A DNA stretch of 12,203 nucleotides, taken from the NCBI GenBank assembly GCA_014378155.1, contig JACMOF010000553.1, positions 1-12,203 on the forward strand. The letters run 5' to 3'. This document shows, one piece after another, positions 1 through 6,472 of this stretch. Position 1 is the stretch's first letter. Each line of letters opens with the position of its first letter. Position numbers and translations under genes: made by a program. This stretch comes from Caulobacter sp. GTDB taxonomy: Bacteria > Pseudomonadota > Alphaproteobacteria > Caulobacterales > Caulobacteraceae. The notes beneath the pieces are model-generated. The model was not told where the DNA came from. It saw nothing but the letters and a program-made list of their open reading frames with translations, and did no database searches.

Positions 1-31
1 CTGGCGGTGAGGCGGCGCAACTGGTGCGTTT

Positions 32-703
32 CTAACCTGCCGCCCCGCGACTCTCCCACCCCTCCACGAACGGGAACCGCTCCGCCCAGGACGCCGCCAA
101 TCTCGGGTCGGCGTCCACGCGCCGCACGACCTCGCCCATCCTTGGCGCCACCGCGTAGAACCGCCGCCGCCGAGGGCCCCAGCGGCTAACCACGGCGACG
201 TAGAGGTCGAGCACCGTCAGCGCGTCGCCCAGCAGATACCGCCCCGGCGTCAGCTGGCGCTCCATCACCGCCCAGCACTCGGCGATCCGCTCGGCGGTCG
301 CCGCCTTGACCGCCGCCTGTTGCGCCGCGTCCGGCCCCACGAGCCGTGACGGATCATCCCGCACCCAGAACAGCGAATAGATCGCCGCCGGCACGAACAC
401 GATCCAGCGCAGGAACTGCGCCCTGAGTGGTGAATCGACCGCCGGCGCCAGGCCCGCCTCCGGATGGCGGTCGGCCAGCCAGATCAGGATCGCCGCGCTC
501 TCGGTGATGGTCTCGCCGTCCGGGGTGACCAGGGCCGGGATCTGCTTGAGCGGATTGACGCCGGCGACCTTGGCCTGCTCGGCCGCGCCCTCCCAGGTGG
601 GCGCCTCGACCACCGTATAGGGCTGCCCCAGAAGCAGCAAAGTCGCCTCGACCGGCACGGAACCCGAGCCAAGCGCCCCATAGAGGGTGTAAGCTTGATT
701 CAT
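32..703 (-). CDS. Glutathione S-transferase-like protein
   Basis: A 223-residue protein with the two-domain GST layout. The N-terminal thioredoxin-like part starts with TLYGALGSGS and contains NPLKQIPALVTPDG with the cis-proline (about residues 49-63), then the glutathione gamma-Glu-binding ESAAI segment (about 68-72). The all-helical C-terminal domain has an N-capping-box-like LLGDALTVLDLYVAVV. Known family role: conjugation of glutathione to electrophiles, or glutathione-dependent reduction or isomerisation, in the cytosol; the substrate cannot be read from sequence. The start is well fixed: an in-frame TAA lies three codons upstream of the ATG and family similarity begins at once. There is no spaced Shine-Dalgarno (AAAGG abuts the ATG), so initiation may be weak or nearly leaderless. 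It is divergent from nrdB and shares a 138-bp control region with it. The GST fold call is firm; the subclass is not determined. Confidence 0.9.
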   Translation of the reverse strand: MNQAYTLYGALGSGSVPVEATLLLLGQPYTVVEAPTWEGAAEQAKVAGVNPLKQIPALVTPDGETITESAAILIWLADRHPEAGLAPAVDSPLRAQFLRWIVFVPAAIYSLFWVRDDPSRLVGPDAAQQAAVKAATAERIAECWAVMERQLTPGRYLLGDALTVLDLYVAVVSRWGPRRRRFYAVAPRMGEVVRRVDADPRLAASWAERFPFVEGWESRGAAG

Positions 704-722
704 CCTTTGTTACCCAATCTAC

Positions 723-738
723 CCACAACATGTTGTGT
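723..738. promoter_or_regulatory. NrdR box 1 (candidate)
   Basis: The core CACAACATGTTGTG (724-737) is a perfect 14-bp palindrome. The 16-bp site matches the published NrdR-box consensus acaCwAtATaTwGtgt at 13 of 16 positions. NrdR is the ATP/dATP-sensing repressor of ribonucleotide reductase genes, and this site lies 104 bp upstream of the nrdB start. The identity is inferred from pattern and context. Confidence 0.65.
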
Positions 739-763
739 GCTGCGACGTTTCGGACACTAGATG
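734..763 (+). promoter_or_regulatory. Candidate nrdB promoter
   Basis: TTGTGT (734-739) could be a -35 and CTAGAT (757-762) a -10, 17 bp apart. ACTAGAT fits the Caulobacter-type GCTANAW -10 except at the first base. The -35 overlaps NrdR box 1 and the -10 overlaps box 2, as expected for repression by occlusion. The transcript would have a leader of about 70 nt. No other upstream sequence fits better, but the match is modest. Confidence 0.35.
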
Positions 764-769
764 CGCGGG
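754..769. promoter_or_regulatory. NrdR box 2 (candidate, degenerate)
   Basis: The left half, ACACTAGAT (754-762), agrees with the NrdR consensus at eight of nine positions; the right half is poor. Its centre (761.5) is 31 bp, about three helical turns, from the centre of box 1 (730.5). NrdR boxes usually occur as such phased pairs, which is the main reason to accept this weaker site. Confidence 0.45.
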
Positions 770-827
770 TTGGTCCCGCGCTATCCCAGAAGCCTAGCGC
801 GCCGTACGATTCTTGTCCGCTTGCCCC

Positions 828-832
828 AGGAG
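828..832 (+). promoter_or_regulatory. nrdB ribosome binding site
   Basis: AGGAG sits 9 nt before the ATG at 842. It decides this start over an in-frame ATG at 761, which would overlap NrdR box 2 and add 27 residues unlike the family. Confidence 0.75.
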
Positions 833-841
833 CCGCTTTCG

Positions 842-1903
842 ATGTCCGCCTCGTTGATCACCCCATCGACCGCCAAGCTGATCACCCCCGGCCTCCTGAC
901 CCCCTCCGGCGCCTATAAGCCCTTCCGCTATCCGTGGGCCCACGACTTCTGGAAGAAGCAGCAGCAGGTCCACTGGATGCCCGAAGAGGTGCCGCTGGGC
1001 GAGGACCTCAAGGACTGGGCCGTCAAGCTGAACGACAACGAGCGCAATCTGCTGACGCAGATTTTCCGCTTCTTCACCCAGTCGGACATTGAAGTGGCCG
1101 ACAACTACATGGAGCGCTACGGCCGGGTGTTCAAACCCACCGAAGTGAAGATGATGCTGTCGTCGTTCGCCAATATGGAGACCATCCATATCGCGGCCTA
1201 CGCCCTGCTGCTTGAAACCATCGGCATGCCGGAGAGCGAATTTGGCGCGTTCATGGAATACCAGGCCATGCGCGACAAGCACGACTTCATGCAGAAGTTC
1301 GGCGTCGAGACCAATGCCGACATCGCCCGGACCCTGGCCATGTTCGGCGGCTTCACCGAGGGGCTGCAGCTGTTCGCGTCGTTCGCCATGCTGATGAACT
1401 TCCCGCGCTTCAACAAGATGAAGGGCATGGGCCAGATCGTCTCGTGGTCGATCCGCGACGAGAGCCTGCACTGCGAAGGCATCATCAAGCTGTACCACGC
1501 CTTCAACGCCGAGACCGGCTGCGTGACCAAGGCCGTGGCCGACGACATCGTCGACTGCTGCAAGACCGTGGTGACGATGGAAGATAGTTTCATCGACCTG
1601 GCCTTCGAGGCCGGCGAGATCCAGGGCATGACGCCCGAGGACATCAAGAAATACATCCGGTTCATCGCCGACTGGCGCCTGCGCCAGCTGCACCTGCCGG
1701 AGGTCTACGGTATCAAGGAAAACCCGCTGCCGTGGCTGCAGTCGCTGCTGTCGGGCGTGGAGCACGCCAACTTCTTCGAGGCCCGATCGACGGAATATTC
1801 CAAGGCCGCCACCACGGGCCAATGGCACGGCGCGGAGGGCGTGTGGTCGAGCTTCGACAACATGCTCAACAAGCGCTCCGAGAACACCCTGCCGGCTGAA
1901 TAA
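842..1903 (+). CDS. nrdB: Ribonucleoside-diphosphate reductase, small (beta) subunit
   Basis: 353 residues. This is the radical-storing subunit of class I ribonucleotide reductase, which partners NrdA to reduce NDPs to dNDPs. By alignment with E. coli NrdB all six di-iron ligands are present: D82, E113, H116, E173, E207 and H210. The radical tyrosine is Y120 in METIHIAAY. The radical-transfer residues W45 and D206 and a C-terminal Tyr in TEYSK (Y319, near the place of E. coli Y356) are also present, so the protein looks fully active. The AGGAG-preceded ATG is chosen as start. No nrdA lies in the window: a GST gene is divergent upstream and panE follows after a hairpin, so nrdB appears monocistronic here. 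The upstream phased palindromes suggest NrdR repression when deoxynucleotides are plentiful. Class Ia is likely; class I is certain from the ligand set. Confidence 0.97.
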   Translation: MSASLITPSTAKLITPGLLTPSGAYKPFRYPWAHDFWKKQQQVHWMPEEVPLGEDLKDWAVKLNDNERNLLTQIFRFFTQSDIEVADNYMERYGRVFKPTEVKMMLSSFANMETIHIAAYALLLETIGMPESEFGAFMEYQAMRDKHDFMQKFGVETNADIARTLAMFGGFTEGLQLFASFAMLMNFPRFNKMKGMGQIVSWSIRDESLHCEGIIKLYHAFNAETGCVTKAVADDIVDCCKTVVTMEDSFIDLAFEAGEIQGMTPEDIKKYIRFIADWRLRQLHLPEVYGIKENPLPWLQSLLSGVEHANFFEARSTEYSKAATTGQWHGAEGVWSSFDNMLNKRSENTLPAE

Positions 1904-1930
1904 GAGCAGGGGTATGTTGGGGATACATGC

Positions 1931-1960
1931 CGCCGCCCTCGCAAGGGGGCGGCGCTTCTT
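1931..1960 (+). terminator. Probable intrinsic terminator after nrdB
   Basis: An 8-bp GC stem CGCCGCCC / GGGCGGCG (1931-1938 with 1947-1954) and 8-nt loop are followed by the T-rich run CTTCTTTGT. It starts 28 bp after the nrdB stop and ends before the panE ribosome binding site. The T-run is interrupted, so efficiency is uncertain. Confidence 0.6.
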
Positions 1961-1977
1961 TGTCTGGAGTTTGGGTC

Positions 1978-2847
1978 ATGCGGATTGCGGTCATCGGACC
2001 GGGCGCGGTGGGCGGCGTGATCGCCGCCTGGCTGGCCCAGAACCCGGCGCTGGACGTCGAGGTCTGCGCGCGCACACCCTTCGACCGGCTGGAGGTCGAG
2101 ACCCCCGGCGGGTCGCTGGTCGCCACGCCGCGCGTGCTGACGGCGCCAGACCAGGCCGGCCCGGTGGACTGGGCGATCGTCACCACCAAGACCTATGACG
2201 CCGTCGCCACCGGGGCCTGGCTGGCGCGGCTGGTGGGGCCCGAAACCCGCGTGGCGGTGCTGCAGAACGGCGTCGAGCATGTCGAGCGGTTCACGCCCTA
2301 TGTTCCGGCCGAGCGGATCACCCCGGCTGTGGTCGATATCCCGGCCGAGCGGTCGGCCCCCGGCCGCGTGCGTCAACGCCGCGACGGTACGATCCTGGTT
2401 CCGTCCGGGGCGGCGGGAGAGGCCTTCGTCGCCCTGTTCGCCCACACTCCGATCGGGGTTTCGGTGACCGACGACTTCAGGACCGCCGCCTGGAAGAAGC
2501 TGGCTTTGAACTGCGCCGGGGCGGTCAACGCCCTGACCCTGATGCCGTCGGGCGTGGCGGCGCGCGAGCCGATTGCCCAGATCATGCGGGCCTTGGTGGC
2601 CGAGTGCGTGGCGGTGGGCCGGGCCGAGGGCGCGGTGTTGCCGGGCGACCTTGGCGACACCGTGGTCGCCGGCTATCGCTCAGGGCCGGCTGACGGGATC
2701 AATTCCCTGCACGCCGACCGGGCGGCCGGTCGACCGATGGAGCTGGACGCCCGCAATGGTGTCATCATGCGGCTCGGCGCGAAGCATGGGATCGCCACGC
2801 CGGTCAATGCGATGGTGGTGGCGCTGATCGAGGCGGCTGCGGGGTAG
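1978..2847 (+). CDS. panE: 2-dehydropantoate 2-reductase (ketopantoate reductase)
   Basis: 289 residues, the usual size for PanE/ApbA. The enzyme reduces ketopantoate to pantoate with NADPH in pantothenate and CoA synthesis. The N-terminal Rossmann domain has MRIAVIGPGAVGG (GxGxxG, residues 7-13), TTK with K71, and QNG with N98. The C-terminal helical domain carries the catalytic lysine in AWKKLALN (K174) and the substrate-contacting glutamate in RPMELDARNG (E255). These correspond to E. coli K176, N98 and E256. The ATG at 1978 is chosen because GGAG lies 8 nt upstream and the nucleotide-binding strand begins immediately. An earlier in-frame ATG at 1927 would run through the nrdB terminator. 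The family also contains paralogues acting on other 2-keto acids, so the substrate is likely rather than proven. No other pan genes are nearby. Confidence 0.88.
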   Translation: MRIAVIGPGAVGGVIAAWLAQNPALDVEVCARTPFDRLEVETPGGSLVATPRVLTAPDQAGPVDWAIVTTKTYDAVATGAWLARLVGPETRVAVLQNGVEHVERFTPYVPAERITPAVVDIPAERSAPGRVRQRRDGTILVPSGAAGEAFVALFAHTPIGVSVTDDFRTAAWKKLALNCAGAVNALTLMPSGVAAREPIAQIMRALVAECVAVGRAEGAVLPGDLGDTVVAGYRSGPADGINSLHADRAAGRPMELDARNGVIMRLGAKHGIATPVNAMVVALIEAAAG

Positions 2848-2851
2848 GCGC

Positions 2852-2921
2852 GGGGATATGCCCTTTGGGCGTGTCCCCAACCGAGGCCGCGAGGTGGGGA
2901 CACGCACAGGTGCATGTCCCC
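2852..2921. terminator. Hairpin cluster between convergent panE and DUF6491-like gene
   Basis: Two adjacent hairpins share the motif (GT)GTCCCC and its complement. One is GGGGA..TGCCC-TTT-GGGCG..TCCCC (2852-2878). The other is GGGGACA-c-GCAC-AG-GTGC-a-TGTCCCC (2896-2921). In addition GTGTCCCC (2871-2878) pairs perfectly with GGGGACAC (2896-2903), giving an alternative fold. There is no T-tract on either strand, so this is either a two-way transcription-end structure or a dispersed intergenic repeat. Confidence 0.5.
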
Positions 2922-2929
2922 GTCCAACG

Positions 2930-3346
2930 CTAAGGCCGGTCCTTTTTCGGCAGGGCCGCGATTTCCTCGGGGGTCAGGCGGGTGATGGCCTTGGCCATGA
3001 TCGGCATGGACATGAAGCCGTCCGAGACCCGCAGGTCCAGGTCGATCGGCCGGCACACCTGGTCGCTGCCGCGCACCACCGAGACCAGGTGCACGCCCGG
3101 CGAGGTCAACTGGTTGGTGCCGTGCGCCAGGTCCACGCGATAGACGTCGCGGTGGCGGACCTTCAGATAGAGGGTGTCCTTGTTGGGCGCGCTCCAGCCG
3201 TCCCAATCAGACAGGGCGAAGCACGACCGCGCCGGCCTTGGCTTGGCGGTCGGATCGGCCAGGGCGGGCGCCGAGACGGCCAGAAGCGCCATCGTCAGCA
3301 GACCGGCCCGGAGCAGGCCAAATCTCGGTTGGGTCGTGGCGTTCAT
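2930..3346 (-). CDS. Small secreted protein, DUF6491-like
   Basis: 138 residues. A clear signal peptide (positively charged start, hydrophobic LLTMALLAVSAPALA, probable cleavage after ALA at residue 30) leaves a mature periplasmic or exported protein of about 108 residues. The mature part has RSCF (C42), a DTLYLKVRHRDVYRVDL stretch, a second cysteine (C98, in QVCRP) and a C-terminal ITRLTPEEIAALPKK. This pattern resembles DUF6491, a family of unknown function found in Caulobacterales. The two cysteines could form a disulfide. The ATG at 3344-3346 is preferred over one two codons upstream because AAGGA then lies 8 nt upstream rather than 2. It is convergent with panE and lies downstream of the symporter on the same strand, separated by repeat copy A. 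No function can be assigned. The reality of the gene is well supported; the family name is from memory. Confidence 0.75.
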   Translation of the reverse strand: MNATTQPRFGLLRAGLLTMALLAVSAPALADPTAKPRPARSCFALSDWDGWSAPNKDTLYLKVRHRDVYRVDLAHGTNQLTSPGVHLVSVVRGSDQVCRPIDLDLRVSDGFMSMPIMAKAITRLTPEEIAALPKKDRP

Positions 3347-3373
3347 GACCATCTTCCTTGTGAAGCGTCCTTC

Positions 3374-3408
3374 GGGAGAGAGATTGGGCCTCTCCCCCTC
3401 GAAGTCAA
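3374..3408 (-). promoter_or_regulatory. Candidate promoter and leader hairpin for the DUF6491-like gene
   Basis: On the minus strand TTGACT (3408-3403) is a good -35, but the hexamer 17 bp downstream (AATCTC) is a poor -10. A 7-bp inverted repeat GGGAGAG-N9-CTCTCCC (3374-3380 with 3390-3396) overlaps it. This could be a leader hairpin of the small gene or a read-through structure after the symporter gene. It lacks a T-run. Confidence 0.25.
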
Positions 3409-3416
3409 TCTGACGC

Positions 3417-3522
3417 CTAGAGCAAGCCGCGCGATGTAGGAATCGCACGGCTTGCTCCAGACTTTTGTTTTCGCATCGCTTTTGCGGAAAACCGGTGGCC
3501 ACTTTTCCGCGCGATGCTCTAG
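3417..3522. repeat. Intergenic repeat, copy A
   Basis: A 106-bp element bounded by perfect 8-bp inverted ends CTAGAGCA / TGCTCTAG. Inside is a strong 16-bp hairpin (3420-3435 with 3442-3457, one G-T pair, 6-nt loop gtagga) and an A-rich segment. It is homologous to copy B (12065-12174). In the same orientation both share CTAGAGCAT, then AAGTGG, CCGGTT, an AAAACA-AAG segment and a second GAGC near the hairpin arm. The right end supplies the TAG stop codon of the symporter gene (3521-3519 on the minus strand). It is probably a dispersed non-coding repeat; no transposase is visible. Confidence 0.8.
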
Positions 3523-4778
3523 GCCTTGACGGCGGCGGCCTCGTTTGGCTCCGGATCGTCGAGTTCGCCCTCCCACTTGGCGACCACGGCGGCGGCGACG
3601 GAGTTGCCGACCACGTTGGTGGCGCTGCGGCCCATGTCCAGCAAGTGGTCCACCCCGAGGACGAGCGCGATCCAAGATTCGGGCAGGCCGAAATAGGTCA
3701 GGGTGGCCATGATCACCACAAGCGAGGCGCGGGGCACGCCGGCTATGCCCTTCGAGGTCACCATCAAGAGCAGCAGCATGAAGATCTGCTGCTGGACCGT
3801 CAGGTGCACGCCATGGGCCTGCAGGATGAACACCGTGGCGAAGGTGCAATAGAGCATCGAGCCGTCGAGATTGAACGAATAGCCCAAGGGTAGGACGAAC
3901 GAGACGATGCGGCGGCGAATGCCGAGCTTGGGCAGGGCGTCGAGAATGCGGGGATAGGCCGCTTCCGACGAGGCGGTCGAGAAGGCCAGCAGGGCCGGCT
4001 CGCGGATCGCGCCGAACAGCGGGATCACCCGCTTGCCCAGCACGGCCCAGCCGGCGATGAACAGCAGCACCCACAGCGTGCCCATGGTGGCGTAGAAGCC
4101 CAGCACGAACTTGCCATAGACGGCCAACATCGAGATGCCCTGGGCGGCGATGGTCGAGGCCAGGGCGCAGAAGATCGCCAGCGGGGCCAGCTTCATGACA
4201 AAGTTGGTGACCTTCAGCATCACCTGGGCGCCTTGTTCGGCCAGTTCCAGGATGTGTGGGGCCTTGTTGTCCAGCGAGGCGACGGCGGTGCCGACGAACA
4301 GGCTGAAGACCACGATCTGCAGGATCTCGTTCTTGGCCATGGCGTCGAAGATCGAGGCCGGCACCAGATGGGTGATGAAGCCCTGCAGGGTGAAGCTGTC
4401 GGTCGAGGCGGCCGGCGCGTTGGTGGCGGCGCTGACCTCGGCCAGGTTCAGGCCGGCGCCCGGATGCAGCAGGTGCACCATGCCCAGGCCCAGCAGCAGC
4501 GACACGGCCGAGGCGCTGATGAACCAGCCCATGGTCTTGGCGCCGATCCGGCCCACGGCGGCGGCGTCTTCCATGTGGGCGATGCCGGCGACCAGGGTCG
4601 TCAGGACCAACGGCGCGATGATCATCTTGATCAGCCGCAGGAACAGGTCGGTCCCCATCTTGAACCACTTGACCGCTTCGGCGGTCTGGGCTGCGTCGAG
4701 ATATTGATTGCAGGCCCAGCCCACGGCTACGCCGAGAACCATGGAGGCGATAATCAGATAGGCGAAACGTTTGTTCAT
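3519..4778 (-). CDS. Dicarboxylate/amino acid:cation symporter (DAACS family)
   Basis: 419 residues, an inner-membrane secondary transporter of the DctA/GltP/Glt(Ph) fold. It imports C4-dicarboxylates or acidic amino acids with H+ or Na+. Diagnostic parts: the HP1 serine motif STASSEAAYPR (267-277), GYSFNLDG with NLDG at 303-306, the HP2 loop TSKGIAGVPRAS (341-352), and the TM8 binding segment DMGRSATNVVGN (381-392) followed by VVAKWEGELDD. The arginine in DMGR (R384) is at the position that binds the substrate side-chain carboxylate. N392 replaces the aspartate that binds Na+ in Glt(Ph), which hints at proton coupling. The ATG at 4778 is chosen because the first membrane helix follows directly and GGGGGAG lies 3-4 nt upstream; the 49 preceding codons are not family-like. 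The stop codon belongs to repeat copy A. The exact substrate is undecided between dicarboxylate and glutamate/aspartate. Confidence 0.9.
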   Translation of the reverse strand: MNKRFAYLIIASMVLGVAVGWACNQYLDAAQTAEAVKWFKMGTDLFLRLIKMIIAPLVLTTLVAGIAHMEDAAAVGRIGAKTMGWFISASAVSLLLGLGMVHLLHPGAGLNLAEVSAATNAPAASTDSFTLQGFITHLVPASIFDAMAKNEILQIVVFSLFVGTAVASLDNKAPHILELAEQGAQVMLKVTNFVMKLAPLAIFCALASTIAAQGISMLAVYGKFVLGFYATMGTLWVLLFIAGWAVLGKRVIPLFGAIREPALLAFSTASSEAAYPRILDALPKLGIRRRIVSFVLPLGYSFNLDGSMLYCTFATVFILQAHGVHLTVQQQIFMLLLLMVTSKGIAGVPRASLVVIMATLTYFGLPESWIALVLGVDHLLDMGRSATNVVGNSVAAAVVAKWEGELDDPEPNEAAAVKA

Positions 4779-4991
4779 GGGCTCCCCCGTCGAGCGCGCG
4801 ACGCCCGAACGTTCAGTCGGCGGCCTGGAGCGAAAGGATGGGGGCAAGCGCTTTCGCCCACGCCGGCCGCACCGGTCATTGCAACCCTTGTGGCCGACGA
4901 AAACGCCTTCGTCCATGCCCGCCAAGGGCGTCGTGCGCCCGCCGCCGCCGCTTGGTCTGGAAAATGCCTTGGAACGTTGATATAGGACGTC
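4779..4991. promoter_or_regulatory. Divergent control region between symporter and amn
   Basis: 213 bp without a gene. It contains a perfect 8-bp palindrome GAACGTTC (4807-4814) near the symporter start and the related GAACGTTG (4972-4979) just before amn. An inverted repeat GACGAA-N6-TTCGTC (4896-4913) lies in the middle. AGGA (4984-4987) precedes the amn ATG by 4 nt. I see no convincing -35/-10 pair on either strand. Confidence 0.35.
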
Positions 4992-6446
4992 ATGTCAAAC
5001 CAAGAAAAAGCAATCGCCGTCGTTGAGCAGCTCAACGCAGAATACGAACGCGCCGTCGACGCCCTGCGGACCGCGTTACGCGCCTATCTCGAAACCGGAG
5101 CCCGCCCCGATCCGCAGACGCGGTTCGACGGTACGTTCGCCTATCCGGAACTTCGCCTGGTCTACGCCCCCGAGGCTTTGCCGCCCAAGCTGGCGCGCTC
5201 CTATGCCCGGGTCAGCCGGCCCGGCGTCTACGCCACCACGATCACCAAGCCCAACCAGTTCAAGGACTATCTGGTCGAGCAGTTGACCCTGCTGTTGCAG
5301 GACTTCGATGTCGAGATCGAGATCGGCCGCTCCGAGCAGGAGATCCCCTATCCCTACGTGCTGGACTCCACGATCGACCTGAACCAGGCCGACGTGCGCA
5401 GCGAGGACATCGCCCGGTTTTTCCCGACCACGGATCTCGCCTTCATCGGCGACGAGATCGCCGACGGGGTGTGGAACCCGGCGATGGACGAGACCCGGCC
5501 GCTGGCCCTGTTCGACGGCCTGCGGACCGACTTCTCGCTGGCCCGCCTGCGCCACTATACCGGCGCTCCGGCCGAGCATGTGCAGCAGTTCATCCTGTTC
5601 ACCAACTACCACCGCTATGTCGACGAGTTCGTGCGCTGGGGCATCGAGCAGTTGGGCCAGGAGGGTACGCGTTTCGAGGCGATGTCGTGCTCGGGCGGAC
5701 TGACGATCACCGCCAACACCGTCAATCCCGAACTGGCGGTGGCAGAGTCGACCTGGCGCAAGCACCAGATGCCGGCCTATCACTTGATGGCGCCGGGCGG
5801 GACCGGCATCACCCTGGTCAATATCGGCGTCGGCCCGTCCAACGCCAAGACCATCTGCGACCACCTGGCCGTGCTGCGGCCCCAGGCCTGGCTGATGATC
5901 GGCCACTGCGGCGGCCTGCGCGACACCCAGACCATCGGCGACTATGTGCTGGCCCACGCCTATCTGCGCGACGACCACGTGCTGGACGCCGTCCTGCCGC
6001 CGGAGATCCCGGTGCCGTCGATCGCCGAGGTCCAGCGCGCCCTCTATGACGCCGCCAAGGCGATCAGCGGCGACTCGGGTGATCAGCTGAAGAAGCGCCT
6101 GCGCACCGGCACTGTGGTCACCACCGACGACCGCAACTGGGAACTGCGCCACAGCCTCTCGGCCCTGCGCTTCAACCAGAGCCGGGCCGTGGCCATCGAC
6201 ATGGAGTCGGCCACCATCGCCGCTCAGGGCTACCGTTTCCGGGTGCCATACGGGACGCTGCTGTGCGTGTCGGACAAGCCGCTGCACGGCGAGATCAAGC
6301 TGCCCGGCCAAGCCAACGCGTTCTACGAGCGGGCCATCAGCCAGCACCTGCAGATCGGCATCCTCACCTGCAAGCTGCTGTTGGAAGAGGGGCCGAACTT
6401 GCATTCGCGCAAGCTCCGGGCGTTCGACGAGCCGCCGTTTCGGTGA
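4992..6446 (+). CDS. amn: AMP nucleosidase
   Basis: 484 residues, the same length as E. coli Amn. The enzyme hydrolyses AMP to adenine and ribose 5-phosphate, controlling adenylate level and feeding purine salvage in the cytosol. It has an N-terminal regulatory domain typical of bacterial AMP nucleosidases (roughly residues 1-190). The C-terminal nucleoside phosphorylase fold shows the phosphate-binding NIGVGPSNA (277-285), MIGHCGGLRD (302-311), the ribose/base segment AIDMESATIAAQGYRFRVPYG (401-421, quoted without spacing changes from the sequence only in part: key residues D403, M404, E405) and SDKPLHGE with D428 (427-434). The start fits: AGGA lies just upstream and similarity begins within the first residues. 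It is transcribed alone, divergent from the symporter and convergent with the hydrolase. No truncation or missing catalytic residue was seen. Confidence 0.96.
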   Translation: MSNQEKAIAVVEQLNAEYERAVDALRTALRAYLETGARPDPQTRFDGTFAYPELRLVYAPEALPPKLARSYARVSRPGVYATTITKPNQFKDYLVEQLTLLLQDFDVEIEIGRSEQEIPYPYVLDSTIDLNQADVRSEDIARFFPTTDLAFIGDEIADGVWNPAMDETRPLALFDGLRTDFSLARLRHYTGAPAEHVQQFILFTNYHRYVDEFVRWGIEQLGQEGTRFEAMSCSGGLTITANTVNPELAVAESTWRKHQMPAYHLMAPGGTGITLVNIGVGPSNAKTICDHLAVLRPQAWLMIGHCGGLRDTQTIGDYVLAHAYLRDDHVLDAVLPPEIPVPSIAEVQRALYDAAKAISGDSGDQLKKRLRTGTVVTTDDRNWELRHSLSALRFNQSRAVAIDMESATIAAQGYRFRVPYGTLLCVSDKPLHGEIKLPGQANAFYERAISQHLQIGILTCKLLLEEGPNLHSRKLRAFDEPPFR

Positions 6447-6472
6447 TGGGGTAGAGGCGAGTGGCTCACCCT

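Noticed and set aside
1..31. Possible feature at the left edge
   Set aside because: Only 31 bp lie beyond the GST stop; no hairpin or coding signal can be supported.
761..841. Earlier nrdB start at 761
   Set aside because: The extra 27 residues are not family-like and would overlap NrdR box 2 and the proposed -10; AGGAG supports 842.
794..1828. Long minus-strand open frame (344 codons) inside nrdB
   Set aside because: It is the antisense of a gene with all catalytic residues in place; the translation is His/Gly/Arg/Gln-rich without domain features, typical of GC-rich shadow frames.
3347..3502. Upstream extension of the DUF6491-like gene to 3502
   Set aside because: The extension translates repeat copy A and would bury the signal peptide; AAGGA supports the start at 3346.
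3417..3522. Copy A as a simple intrinsic terminator
   Set aside because: It has a strong hairpin, but the defined inverted ends and the homologous copy B show it is a repeat; any terminator role is secondary.
4779..4925. 49-residue N-terminal extension of the symporter
   Set aside because: It is Arg/Gly-rich, not membrane-like, and precedes the normal first helix of the family; it is more likely promoter DNA.
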